A DNA stretch of 64,000 bases. Origin: Chlamydomonas sphaeroides (Eukaryota; Chlorophyta; Chlorophyceae; Chlamydomonadales; Chlamydomonadaceae). Positions 28,301 through 35,363 of the stretch are shown here, piece by piece (the first letter of the stretch is position 1; the number at the start of each line of letters is the position of its first letter). Under the pieces are notes generated by a model. That model was not told the DNA's origin. It saw only the letters and a program-made list of their open reading frames with translations, and searched no databases. The DNA is taken from positions 41,017 through 105,016 of the forward strand of contig BDDC01000127.1 in NCBI GenBank assembly GCA_001662425.1. The letters are read 5' to 3'. A program made the position numbers and the translations under genes.

Positions 28301-31300
28301 AATGTGGCATGTAGTGCGCTTGCTTGTCGTTACAACGGACTGCCTGACGTGGTGCTTTGTGATTGTACTTGATTGCAGCAACTCGCCGTACGATTTTCAA
28401 TACAATGAGCGCTACCTGAACGCGGTGCGGATGCGTATCAGGCCTTTGATGACACACCCACCATACCCACCAATCAACGTGTATCCAACCATTCACCTTT
28501 TTGCACGTGTGTCATTTCCAGATATTTCCCACCTGTAGCAAGGCAAAAGTTGGCTTTGGTTACCAGTTTGCAAACGACCAGACATGCGTTGGGATGGGCC
28601 TGGAGCAGGTGATGTGCTTTCCGGACATGCCGCCTGGCTGGGACATGCTCTGTGTTTGTGCCTTCAGCATGCGTGCGTTATGTGTGCCGTGCAGTGCTTT
28701 GAGCTAACCAACGACGAGGGCTACGGTGGTTTCGCTACTGAGACTAGCTTTGACAATTCAGGTAAGGTGCAGCTACAGCTGTTGCACTTCCACTTGAGTG
28801 CCCAAGCATTACTGGCCAGGCACACGCACAAGTCCGGCACGCACGCGGTGCTGAATAGGTTGTTGCTGTGCGTGTGGCCACACACCCTGGTGTGTGCAAG
28901 TGTCAACTTGCTTGGTGGCTCAACCGCGCATGTGTGTGTGCCGTGCTGCACGCAGGGGCCGAGTCCAGCTCGTACAAGCTGACAATTAAGAGGTCCGAGG
29001 GCTTCTCAACACCAGCAAGCTATGAGCTGCCTGGTATGGCCGAAGAGGGCGCAAGCGACATGATTCTGGTGAGCTGTGAGGGGTTGATTGCAGCCAATCA
29101 ATCCTTGCTACCTGGAAGTGGTCCAATCGTGGAGTGCTACATTGCAGGCACCAACGTTCGCCATTTTGTTCACTCTGACGGGTGAGCGGGAAGAAATGAC
29201 GTGTTAGCTGAAAAGGCATACATACCATGTGCGGGCAGGGCGCTGATGACTTACCCTGCCTGCTGGTCTTCATTCAGACGAGCTGCGCTGGGACTTGACG
29301 ACCTGCTCAAACATCACGCGAACTGGGATACCGTGAGTGGCATGCTGATACAGCGCTTTTGCAGTGGCGTTGACGCGCTTTGCGTGCTTGCTCCTTACAA
29401 ACAGGGCATGGCGTGCAAAGATTAACGATCAAGAAATCGCCGCGATGGCCTGGCACAGGTAAGCGGCTGCATGCAGCATTGATAGCAGGAACGTCTATCT
29501 GCCACATGCCAACCGGCCCAACCAACATCCCTGCAGCGTGTACCATGTTAAGAATGTGCTCATCAAGGATTTGATGGCCCAAATGGACAAGGCAAACAGC
29601 ACTGGCAACGCCACTACCGTGGCGATGCTCCAGCCGGCACTTGATGGCTGGAATTACATTCTTAGACTGCACAAGTCACTCAACGACGCTGCTTTCGGCC
29701 CTGGTGAGGACCGACTTCCTGAGTACAAGGTAAGCAGGGCTGCGTGAGTGCAGGCTGAGGCTGGTTACTGCACATTGCGCACCAGATGTATGGAGATGCA
29801 GCAGCTGACTCGTCATATGTTGCTCGGCAGATTGGAGTCTCAGACCTCGAGACCAATGGCCTGGTGCAGCCGCGAGTGGATGGTATCTGGCACCAGACCC
29901 TAGATAAAGACAACAAGAGGTGCGTGGGGACAAGCCTCGCTGTTGTGTCAGATGAGTCTGACATGCTGTGCAAGGTTTGAATGTGCGGCACACACTGTTG
30001 CAGGCCTGCTTGGATGTACGAGGGCCGAAGTGTCGACCCAGAGCGCCTCGAGAACGTGAGGATCGACGTGCATCTTGAACTGTCTGTAGCTAGATGCTGC
30101 TTCCAAAGTTGCTTTAAGCTACCTAGCTTAACTCTTGAATAATGATTGCAGGACCCCGTGTGGAAGCTGGGTTTCTATGAGGGAGACGACAAGCTTCAGG
30201 TGAGCATGCCCTGCAACAGCGATGCAGGGGTGTGGACCGGTGTGTTCGTCCGCCAGCTTGCTCGCAGCAAAGCCAGACTGGATGCATGACTTGAATTTGA
30301 TTTCATCTTGCCGACTGTATATGCAGAAACTCATGCTCAGGACCAAGGTATGGCTGCTGGTGCCTGTGATGCAAGGATGTATGTACGTGACTCAATCAGC
30401 ATATTATATTGCCACATCTGCCCTTCACAGGCTTACATGGACGACAGCGTCTTCAATGGAAACAAGGTTGCACAGTCCAACACCAACTCCATGGGATCCG
30501 TGCTAGCAAGCAAGCAGCTCAGCAGCATCCAGAGTGCCGTCTCGGATGATTTGGGGCACTCCGTATCTTTTTCAAAGTGAGTTTCTGTTACATGTTGTCA
30601 TGTCAGAGAAAATTTGCATCTACTTACTGGCGATGGCCCGCTGCATGTGTGCTCGTCCGTAGGTTCTCCTTTTCCGGTGGCGGTGGCAGCTACACCTACA
30701 GCATGAGCTCGGCCAGCTCGCTGACCACAACGATCCAGGTAAAGAGCAGCCGTAGTATGCAATGGGCTATACACAGCACTGATGCACCAACGCATGGATT
30801 GCTGGACATGTGTGCACGCAGTTTGACTTGAACCTGCTGGACAGCATGGGTTTCTGGGGCAAAGGAATCGGGCATATCGCCAAGGCGATTGTGGATACAG
30901 AGGTAATGCCATGTCGTGTCTGCAAGCATAAGATAGGAAAAATAGTTGTTTGCGTACTATTTGTCCATTGCTTGACTCTGTCTGTGATGCCTATAATTAC
31001 TTGAATTCCAGGACGAGTCAAACTACTCTGTTGAGCTTACATTCTCAAGCAATCTGCTCCAGGTGCGTGATAAGCCACATGTGCTCCTAAATCATCAAGC
31101 TCTCGAGCACGTGATGCATGTCTATCAATCTATGTAATGGAACCGCAGGAGAGTACCCGTGAGAAGGAGGTGTCCGTCACTCTTTCAGACAAGGACCCAG
31201 GCGACCGCTTCCTCGTCCAGGCAAGCAAGGCTTGGTGGGAAGGAAATGTTTCTTTGTTGACAGGTTATGTACATCGGGACAGCTGCATGCACGCACTGCT

Positions 31301-34300
31301 TCTGAAGTGTGAAGCTGCGTGTCTGGAAGCCTGCCCTCACACCAACCAATTGCATGTGTGCCCATCCATCTGTCCATCCGGCATGCTGCAGGTCAAGCCC
31401 TGCCCTGCATATGGGGTAAGACACCGGTGCATGCATGCGCTCCTTCTTCTGTGGCTGTCCACTTCCAAGCTCATATCATCATTGTTCATGGCTGTTCTAT
31501 CTGTACAGGTACCCGTGTTCAAGACCCTGGCTGGCGCCTCCAAGTGCCCTCACGAGCCCGGGACTCTCAGCCGCCTGAACGCCACTCTCACTGTAGCAGG
31601 GCCAGTCACACAGGTGGGTGCGGGGGTCTGGCTAGCCACCGCTGCCTGGGCAGGTCACCTCTGCGGCTCACTGGTGATGATGTGAGCGAGATGAATGCTG
31701 GAGACGAAGCACACCTACGCACTTCTGCTGGCTTGCAAGCCAAGCGCTGGCGGCTGCTGTATGTGCCATGAAATCCTCAGGACAACATCAGGCAGGGCGA
31801 CGAGGCTGTCTTTGAGCTCATCCTCACCAACACAGCTGGCACAGAGAACGACCCGGTGGGTAATCGTTAGGGAGTTGCCGGGTGCCTGTTTCACACCCGC
31901 AGCTGCATTATTGTCACCGTACGTGGAGAACGGAGCAACACTGCGCCTTGCCTTGCTTGGCTTGATGGCTGGCGACCCCCTGACATGCAGGCCATCCTGA
32001 CATTGGAGCACGACCTCGCCACCAACAACAACGACCTCCGGCTGCAGTTGCTCGGGGCGCCCTGGATCCAGCCAGCGCCCTACTGGCTTAACAAGCGCAA
32101 CGATGAGGCCAGGGCCATAGTCAGTGCCCGCTGCGGGCCCCGCAGCAGGCCCGGCCGTGCCAGAGCAGGGATCTATCTGGCCACGCCCTGCGAGACGAGC
32201 GTTCTGGACTCGGTCAACATTGGCCTCAACTGCTACAGCGGCTGCCCGGTGGTGGAGTGGCCCCGGGGCTGGCCGGCGGCTGAGCCGCTGGTGCTGAACG
32301 CAGCGGACGCACTGGCTGGCAAGGTATGTGCAGAGCGCGTGGGTGCACGCGCTCTTGGGTGAGGTGACTTGCGGCTCATGATGATGCCAGCAGGCCACGG
32401 CAGATAGAGCGCAGCACAGCATAGCAGCAGCCATCTATCAACGGACAAATCTGCCAAGCATCGTGCCGTGCCGTTCGCAGGCACTGCAGCTGAGGCTGTT
32501 CAATCCGCTCTACAGCACACAGAAGCTGAACTCGACCAGCCGCCTCAACACCAGTGTTGCCAACAACTCGGCTGTCGTTATCGAGTACACGAGTACCAGC
32601 AGCCCTGGCGGCGAGTGGAACACGCTGCGATTCAACGGGGTGAGCGGGCGGGGTGGCTTCAAGCGTGGGGCTGGCTTACAGCATGTGGATGTGTTGAGTG
32701 AGCGCACCACTCACAGCCATTTCGTCTTCTACTGTCCGCGTGCAGGCTGTCGTCAACTTTGCTTTGCTCGAGGACCCCAGGTAACTTGCTTGCACATGCG
32801 CTGCGTGCTGCTAGGCCCCATGCACTGCAAGGTCCCTCTATCTGGTGTGCGTGCCGCACCCTGCGTGCGTACCTGGCTGATGACACTGATCTTCCCAACT
32901 TCCAATCGACCCCGCCAGATTTGGTCTGGCGACCTTCAACTGGACAAGTTGGACGGCGGCTCTGGCGGACGGGGAGTACCTGCTTCGCTGGGTGACAAGG
33001 TGCACCGACATGTCTGGTAAGCTGAACACAGCGAACATGGGCTGAGCCCCCAGACACGCTGCTGCATGTGAAGCAGCATTGTTGTGCGTTGTGTATCCCC
33101 ACCCGTACGTGATGTGCAGGTTCTCCGGACACCCGTGTGGAGGGCAGCCCGGTGCTGCGGCTGCTGGTGGACCAACGGCCCCCGGTGCTGGTCCACAACA
33201 GCCTGTGGCCAGACCGCGTCTACATGCCAGGTGCGTGGGCGGGGCCTGCTGCCTGCAACCGAACCTAGGTGTACCACCGTGGCCCGCTTCGTTCGGGTGG
33301 AGCGTTGCAGTCGGGTGGAGCGTTGCTGCCATGCCTACGTGCGGCTCTCGCTGCTGACTTGACGGAGGTCCGTCCATACCACGTGCGTGGTCTGCAGGCG
33401 ACGGCATCCGCCTCGAGTACTCTGAGCAGCTTGACTGCCGCCAGCCGGGCGCTGTCGGTGTCACCGTCAACGTCATGACTACCAACAATACCACCGGCCG
33501 CAACACTACGGCAGCGCTAAGCCCAGGCACGCGGCACACAGGGCCATGCAGCACACGCATGCAAGGGCGCGCATGGCAGGGGCGTGTAGCCGACCACGTG
33601 CATGCCCTTTGCATCCGCCCACAGACCAAGCGATGGTTGTCGCGTGTGAGGGCCGCACCCTAACACTGCTGTGGAACCCGCTCAACTTCCCCTTCTCGTC
33701 GTTTCTGGCAAACGGCACCTTCACCATCAACGTCACTGGCGTACGAGACATGGCTGGCAATCAGGCCGCCCGTACGCAGCTCAGCTTCTTTATGGGATCT
33801 GTCGCCCCTGTGCAAATGGTGCGTCATGCTGCCGAAGAATGCTGTCTGTGTTGCCAGCCAGCGACGGCTACCTGATTACTGCAATGCGTGTGCTTATCTG
33901 ATGCCTGCCTGCCTCACTCATCAGGCCACCGTCCGCCTCGGTGTTGTGCTAGCCCCGGTACCTGCCGCTACCACGGGCCGCCGGCTTTTGTCGGCGGTTC
34001 AGGACGGCGTACCGCCGGACACACTCGACGCCACGGACTCCATGGGCGCCCTGGTCACGCGGCTGCTGCGAGAGGAGCTGGTGCGGATGGGCTTGCCTGG
34101 GACGGCTGTGGAGGCTACCGCCGCTGCCTACGATCCGAGGCTCGACACCCTGGTGGGTACTGCTGCATGGGAGCCCGTTGAGGAGCCGCACAATGCCGCA
34201 CAGCGAGCGATCAGTCAGAGTGCCGTGGAGGAGGCAAATTACACCTCGTCTGTTTTCACACGCGCCATGCGACCATCAGCCACCCGCGCTCGCTGATGAC

Positions 34301-34888
34301 ATGTGCTTGCCGCCCGTGTCCATTGCTTTGATATGTCTGCCCCCACAGGACGTTGAGCTGACAGCCGCCTACGACTATGCGACTGGGCTGGGCGCAGCGG
34401 ACATTGCCTCGCAGCTGGTGCAGCAACTGCGCGACAAGGGATCGGGCCTGCGCCGCGCCCTCAGCGATCAGGTGGCCCCGGTGCGACTGGTGGACGGCCT
34501 GCTGCCGTTTGAGATGCAGCTGGCCCTGGACGTCAGCGACCAGGAGATGGACCGCGGCCGTGCTGATGGCCGCAAGCTGGCGGCCGCGGTGCTGCCTGTG
34601 GACGTGTACCAAGGCAACACACCGGATAGCTCCACTGAGGCGGCGCAGCTCGTGCCCGTGGTCGAGGCTGCCCCGCTACCAGACGTCGCTGACGTCGCTG
34701 CCGACGGCACGTCTCGCCGGCTGGCCCGGGGCGCTGCGCCTGCTGTGCAGGGCCCCATGGCGGCATTGTCGGCCATTGTGGTCGTCAACGCGCTGGTGCT
34801 GCTGGGGCTGACGGCCAGGGCCGCCATTCGCAAGCGCCGCATGGCAGCCAGCACGGCAGCACTGCTGCCGCGCGTTGCGGCTAACTAG
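1..34888 (+). CDS. Giant multi-lectin type I membrane protein (5' partial)
   Basis: This is read as one very large intron-rich gene that begins before the window and stops at the TAG at 34886-34888. Exon fragments joined by GT-AG introns give a continuous run of extracellular modules: repeated CPxG..C modules, about 14 C-type-lectin-like domains, four F5/8C discoidin domains, WSC, a SUEL-type lectin, a Cys-rich CGDG repeat, FN3-like and CnaB-like beta domains, an LRDPPGD-bearing segment, a Ca-independent-looking ectodomain with many NxS/T sites, then a hydrophobic helix at about 34758-34818 and a short Arg/Lys-rich tail. Such modules bind glycans, so a cell-surface or extracellular-matrix recognition role is inferred. 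I saw no internal start, promoter or poly(A) signal that forces a split, but two or more adjacent genes cannot be excluded. Exon borders inside are approximate. Coding length is probably several thousand residues. Confidence 0.6.
2485..3270 (+). other. C-type-lectin-like domain 1
   Basis: The exon at 2485-2563 encodes the opening strand and helix (SRNQAQDFCW). The exon at about 2850-3072 encodes the core (TIGVWLSAVRDD, then WAPGQPAADGAQNCVEA), and the one from about 3190 gives the closing WVDRSCHSEVALPLC. This is the CTLD order A..FC, W.G, W..G.P...NC, W.D..C...LC. The canonical calcium-binding EPN/QPD and WND triads are not intact, so sugar binding through Ca2+ is not assured. Confidence 0.7.
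3275..4033 (+). other. C-type-lectin-like domain 2
   Basis: Begins in the exon ending at 3362 (IVQLRGDNGDVLSVYNAK). It continues in the exon starting near 3573 with SWADGAAFCRRRGGTLAVFR and VGVWTGLSS, the W-A-x-x-x-C and GG-x-L signatures of a CTLD. The closing exon (about 3896-4033) is less regular (CCSGPTNLAVLP) and runs into the first strand of the next CTLD (AQEYTLMP). Confidence 0.6.
3995..4310 (+). other. C-type-lectin-like domain 3, N-terminal half
   Basis: The exon at 4146-4310 encodes PATFDAAVQRCSAFGGRLAS and ends AWIGLRSTG. It contains the first CTLD cysteine, the GG-x-L turn and the WIGL core. The W-x-W-x-x-G and C-terminal cysteines expected next are absent: the following exon begins a discoidin domain. 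The missing half appears at 8041-8269 after three discoidin domains. Confidence 0.65.
4396..5612 (+). other. Discoidin (F5/8 type C) domain 1
   Basis: The exon at 4396-4628 encodes TNLALGTTCSRNMVAGEI, then a Cys-Phe-x-AVDG motif and QLELDLGAGALISGFAIY, the hallmark start of a discoidin jelly roll (A....G, AVDG, LDLG). Small exons follow (near 4767, 5036, 5208 and 5328) with strands such as RVRLQIRD. The domain closes near 5580-5612 with IRELQIFGL, which matches the usual L-x-L-x-E-V-x-V-x-G end strand. Discoidin domains bind glycans or phospholipid surfaces. Confidence 0.65.
5613..6829 (+). other. Discoidin (F5/8 type C) domain 2
   Basis: NVARGKQAFGSSVYRDDTY opens the domain just before 5680. 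AVDGDDTSRLSLFHSG (5835-5910) carries AVDG, and WIAVDLGSAHVVSRVHIRQR (about 6059-6130) carries the central VDLG strand. It ends with the exons at 6365-6472 and about 6652 that give NFLQVTEIFVYGLPL. Confidence 0.65.
6830..8040 (+). other. Discoidin (F5/8 type C) domain 3
   Basis: SNLALLKRATGSSVWSNDG opens the domain. ERAVDGGTIYSLYDFAFYHS (about 7006-7080) gives AVDG, and AVDLLAPALVRLIRVYNRL (7166-7229) the central strand. The end lies near 7890-7945 with LQVSEFEVYGV. Together with domains 1 and 2 this is a tandem array of three. Confidence 0.6.
7805..7827. repeat. (ATGC)n microsatellite
   Basis: Five or so tandem CATG/ATGC units within an intron between discoidin 3 exons. Shorter ATGCATGC runs recur at many introns in the giant gene. 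Confidence 0.9.
8041..8269 (+). other. C-type-lectin-like domain 3, C-terminal half
   Basis: Encodes SYSWLSGGAVEP, WSVGRPAPGQGDCVAVLSS, HSWVNLPCD and YPFICER. That is exactly the second half of a CTLD (W-x-W-x-x-G, W-x-x-G-x-P, C, W-x-x-x-x-C, F-I-C-E). No first half precedes it in the discoidin exons, so it most simply pairs with the orphan N-terminal half at about 3995-4310. Confidence 0.65.
8385..9065 (+). other. C-type-lectin-like domain 4
   Basis: The exon from 8385 encodes QQAVWGFAAAQVCLANGAD and continues through SMLHIGLSYTS. The next exon (about 8764-8882) gives DGAWRWSNGRNTTFTAW, then NNCAALVLDC. The last (about 8979-9065) gives CPTFSGWEAIPC and SSLCVTE. All CTLD landmarks are in order. 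Confidence 0.7.
9472..9655 (+). other. C-type-lectin-like domain 5, C-terminal half only recognised
   Basis: One exon encodes TKDCGYLYLF, then FEASCSDVNYVACRR, which resembles the closing part of a CTLD (C....l......C......C). A convincing first half was not found between 9066 and 9471. A short stretch around 9140-9200 (HAGSFTTPEKHL in one frame) could be part of it, but a stop codon and unclear splice sites leave this open. Confidence 0.4.
9754..10640 (+). other. C-type-lectin-like domain 6
   Basis: The exon at 9757-9908 encodes ELLVFDAFYDQPSASNLCAA. The exon from about 10075 encodes SVWLGLSDAAVEGTWRWPSG and TALTRWLTAQP. The exon from about 10509 encodes DCVKLFQWRDTASAGWFASP, then CTGTWSLPMCSRP. 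Complete CTLD order. Confidence 0.7.
10640..11225 (+). other. C-type-lectin-like domain 7, N-terminal half
   Basis: FALYDVVLDFQ (ending near 10709) joins to SAEGFCNSQGDGSLAWFDAP (10876-10950). The exon starting at 11044 continues MRTALSEALG, MNVWFGANDRAAQDNWVYSY and ends in LAWSAPLAGGAT. This is the first cysteine, WFG core and W-x-Y loop of a CTLD. The text then switches to CPxG modules. The matching closing half is at 14418-14560. Confidence 0.6.
11226..12360 (+). other. Three further CPxG..C modules
   Basis: LLCPPGRFVRGIQLTT with GVGSMALWCG (11275-11405), YCDYQSRYNFAIGMEVWASA with ITHVALLCR (about 11593-11850), and SIYCQNNYHVCGYSG with LNQIVMLCC (about 12000-12295) repeat the pattern of the N-terminal modules: a Cys, a hydrophobic strand, and a closing hydrophobic-x-hydrophobic-x-Cys strand. 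Confidence 0.5.
12620..13705 (+). other. Discoidin (F5/8 type C) domain 4
   Basis: SAAQGPSMAVDGNLTTVVRT (about 12640-12715) gives AVDGN. WLSVNLVVPCIVSR spliced to VEIVLQGGGAALKRAVIRVG (12920-13130) gives the central strands. VRTTTELVDNGFNNPIAW and AISNAGTISAVFNSSAVGQW follow, and VQEFRVFGLPWT near 13670-13705 is the end strand. Confidence 0.6.
13804..14335 (+). other. WSC (carbohydrate-binding) domain
   Basis: The exon at 13804-13880 begins RYLGCIDMGGWLALPNRLAA. The next (about 13976-14104) has MTPQLCGSLARQANASYTIY, then FTLNVCRAG. The last (about 14200-14330) has SGNACGTPCPGDAAQNCAG, then WNFQLYRIQ. This is the WSC order Y-x-G-C, M-T-x-x-x-C, C-x-x-P-C-x-G-x-x-x-x-x-C-x-G, x-x-x-Y. WSC domains occur in wall sensors and algal or fungal carbohydrate-binding proteins. 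Confidence 0.75.
14418..14560 (+). other. C-type-lectin-like domain 7, C-terminal half
   Basis: GVFGDESCGQLRLLGG, FEKRPCSSTPLF and RPLCRRP form a CTLD ending with three cysteines in the right spacing. It follows the WSC domain directly and has no first half of its own. It is therefore paired with the open half at 10640-11225. Confidence 0.55.
14640..15245 (+). other. C-type-lectin-like domain 8
   Basis: QELMLFDVVTPWQPALSFCA spliced to ARGGTLADISSPGAL gives the opening. ISVWYGAFYEAASGSWLSAG gives the core, and TGCGLLQS, LSADCGTAAARFVCQRP the close. Complete CTLD. Confidence 0.7.
15285..15955 (+). other. C-type-lectin-like domain 9
   Basis: VFWIHAEAAMSWAAARAYCQ opens the domain. GGDVGVPTTAEELR and TTVWLGVADPDSDGVWTTLS (about 15465-15665) form the core, then GCAQWAVTPTEDYWRAAACD and YVLCVK (about 15850-15955) close it. 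Confidence 0.75.
16075..16945 (+). other. CPxG module plus WSC-like Cys-rich domain
   Basis: LVRCVGASSQ, then LACPLGTVLTGAWLLGDD (about 16080-16182), repeats the CPxG pattern. The following exons encode SNADVYCRRGWSVPRLEA, NTTDACNRACLGAG and LYVNGTCCCARALDGQQL. The C-x-x-x-C and G-x-C-x-C spacing recalls a WSC domain, but the match is weaker than at 13804. Confidence 0.45.
17030..17540 (+). other. C-type-lectin-like domain 10
   Basis: LMLESVPWEAARRTCQSQGG, HLVTLDSPGAASALL and SGIWVGMYLAQAGVYRW are in one exon (17034-17281). The second (about 17381-17536) has LNGAPASPMAGGIGSGLLGC, then SCSAGQPAAYVCET. Textbook CTLD order. Confidence 0.8.
17760..18640 (+). other. C-type-lectin-like domain 11
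   Basis: AWSAILYRSHAVTWYTAHTI followed by CKDQ opens the domain. LLLPRDAAPQGYDLLWLLDM and QGLTQPVWM follow. After the intron that holds repeat copy A, the exon from about 18474 encodes STWALGASNATGLNGKMLCG and ECSSASFPFVCKAP. Confidence 0.7.
18285..18396 (+). repeat. SINE-like dispersed repeat, copy A (intronic)
   Basis: An AGAAATAGAAATAG array is followed by GGTACAGTGGGCTTGACCCG, GGAGGTAGG and a perfect hairpin (GTAGGGGGC, loop CGAA, GCCCCCTAC), ending CGCGCCCTGTCCCC. It lies in the intron that splits CTLD 11. Copy B at 25757-25854 is the reverse complement with a few differences. Confidence 0.75.
18641..18745 (+). other. Proline-rich linker
   Basis: Between CTLD 11 and 12 the protein has APSPPPPPMPPPPTPPS, a Ser-Pro/poly-Pro stretch of the sort that is hydroxylated and arabinosylated in volvocine wall glycoproteins (family knowledge). 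It supports an extracellular location. Confidence 0.7.
18745..19925 (+). other. C-type-lectin-like domain 12
   Basis: RFTFYLRDTNYDTAAQTCRA and SGGQLAYFTSYAEYKNVI open the domain. The exon near 19000-19077 gives YERVLFWVGARRKSDT, then SPNYWIFGWSNGETLNDQAF. The closing exons (about 19650-19745 and 19871-19950) give NTWGAESCAANLMELRS and CWETIYFLCRTP. Confidence 0.65.
19315..19345. repeat. (TA)n microsatellite
   Basis: About 15.5 uninterrupted TA units in the intron between the two CTLD 12 exons. Confidence 0.95.
20025..20705 (+). other. C-type-lectin-like domain 13
   Basis: FTIGPSYGSWIEGRMYCQKL and SELAVLSRSEYDQ open the domain. QQLWLGILTYDGEAP, TPWLSGEPGRVSSFNCVALN and MSDEDCSRALRPLCEAP complete it. 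Confidence 0.75.
20712..21135 (+). other. SUEL-type (galactose-binding) lectin domain
   Basis: TLCGSQSTATLACPKSGYKI, VSVDYASYGRTRLDVC, CYSPGLLAKVQPLCVGLSTC and DLVGDPCIG are followed, after an intron, by GTDKYTDVAFTC. This is the SUEL/rhamnose-binding lectin order: the L-x-C start, I-x-V-x-x-A-x-Y-G-R core, V-x-x-x-C-x-G, D-P-C-x-G, K-Y-L-x-V-x-Y-x-C end. It binds L-rhamnose or D-galactose in known members. Confidence 0.85.
21170..21790 (+). other. C-type-lectin-like domain 14
   Basis: GPFMVTLYTSTAATWQQ spliced to AAILCREAFMPGELARVQTA opens the domain. SLWLGATDVLSPGVPYWTAD, SSGGLCAVLDAS and NCSLSTGFVCTAA complete it. Confidence 0.75.
21800..22280 (+). other. CPxG module and CGDG Cys-rich repeat
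   Basis: ATCPSGGLSLVAM follows GDGCVSIAGGSICG. Then RTCGDGIPHEGE spliced to ECDLGPGNDAGSGLCSAGTC matches the C-G-D-G-x-x-x-x-G-E-x-C-D-x-G-x-x-N-x-x-x-x-x-x-C repeat seen in many bacterial and algal surface proteins (Myxococcus-type Cys-rich or DUF4215-like). Confidence 0.6.
22370..25700 (+). other. FN3-like and CnaB/carboxypeptidase-regulatory-like beta domains
   Basis: The exons at about 22370-23366 encode strands such as NMMVVQEHTSIVFSWVVGS and LKVGLTYRYCVTVSSDATDV, which fit an FN3-like sandwich. The exon from about 23484 has WAGVIQGEIKTRVLTAAPGV, then SGTADDSGKYSLRLQTS. About 24340-25115 has SSLPISGFVRWPGS, DVTVCAVNVVSNSTVVCATS and DSDGSFLLAAGIGSLLRLEA. The I/V-x-G-x-V, TxDxDGxY/F logic is that of CnaB or carboxypeptidase-regulatory-like folds. 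Family names are inferred from pattern only. Confidence 0.45.
25757..25854 (-). repeat. SINE-like dispersed repeat, copy B (intronic, inverted)
   Basis: GGGGACAGGGCGCGTAGGGG starts the element and CTATTTCTATTTC ends it. Reverse-complemented it aligns along its whole length with copy A at 18285-18396, with the hairpin region partly decayed. It sits in an intron of the same giant gene. Confidence 0.75.
25880..29760 (+). other. Ectodomain segment with LRDPPGD motif
   Basis: Short exons give a Cys-poor ectodomain, among them VNYVELSGPIPDLNAAAVDK, YDLRIRLFERYGRLVCRDL, VEPSPQTGMAEFVYRM and, near 27368-27460, IPVPVPLLILRDPPGDGS. The last motif looks strongly conserved-type, but I do not know a named family for it. 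Downstream exons (27830-29750) are helical and polar (for example FWGSKFTLLKTVPKV). DNA here is visibly less GC-rich than on either side. Confidence 0.4.
29760..34888 (+). other. Juxtamembrane ectodomain, transmembrane helix and tail
   Basis: Exons encode beta-rich segments such as DEAVFELILTNTAGTENDPA (about 31801-31860, typical of DUF11/CARDB-like strands), SPVLRLLVDQRPPVLVHNSL (33140-33230), RLEYSEQLDC and NGTFTINVTGVRDMAGN, an Ig-like/Big-type pattern. Many N-x-S/T sites fit an extracellular location. GRRLLSAVQDG lies near 33980. A hydrophobic helix, LSAIVVVNALVLLGLTA (about 34768-34818), is followed by RAAIRKRRMAAS and the stop. The topology is type I: large N-terminal exterior, short basic tail. 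Confidence 0.6.
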
Positions 34889-35358
34889 GTACCCGAACAT
34901 TATTGTCGTGCATTCGTGTTTTTAATTCTAGTATCCATTGCACAGCCTAGCATTTGCCTAGCATTTGCTGCGGGGCATGTGAAGCCGCGCGCTTGCAACG
35001 ACAGGCTCAATTTAATCTTACACCCTTTGCGAGTTCTTCAGCGTTGCATATGCATTGCTGGCGTATGTTCATGTGCCTTGGCGATGGGCGGTTAATGCGT
35101 CGCGTTAGTTGTGATGTGCGGCTGGGGCCTTGGCATCCTAGGGTGAGCGCAGCCTGTAGCACCGACTCCCATACATGCGCATGTCGGCAGAAACCCCATC
35201 TGCCGTATTGGTTCACGGCCACTCGTTTGGAGGGCGTGCGCCCCAACTACTGCCTGCACGGCTTTGTCTAGACCGAGTGGCGCTGAGCTACCCTTGTCGG
35301 CCCACCACACCACACGTCATCATACATGTGCGCTTCATCGTGTCCTAGCATGACGTTC

Positions 35359-35363
35359 TGTAA
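35359..35363 (+). terminator. Candidate TGTAA polyadenylation signal of the giant gene
   Basis: TGTAA, the volvocine-type poly(A) signal, occurs about 470 bases after the stop at 34888. A second TGTAA lies near 35835. Confidence 0.45.

Noticed and set aside
1..34888. Frameshifted pseudogene
   Set aside because: The breaks between frames fall at GT-AG sites, and the exon joins checked keep phase, so introns explain them.
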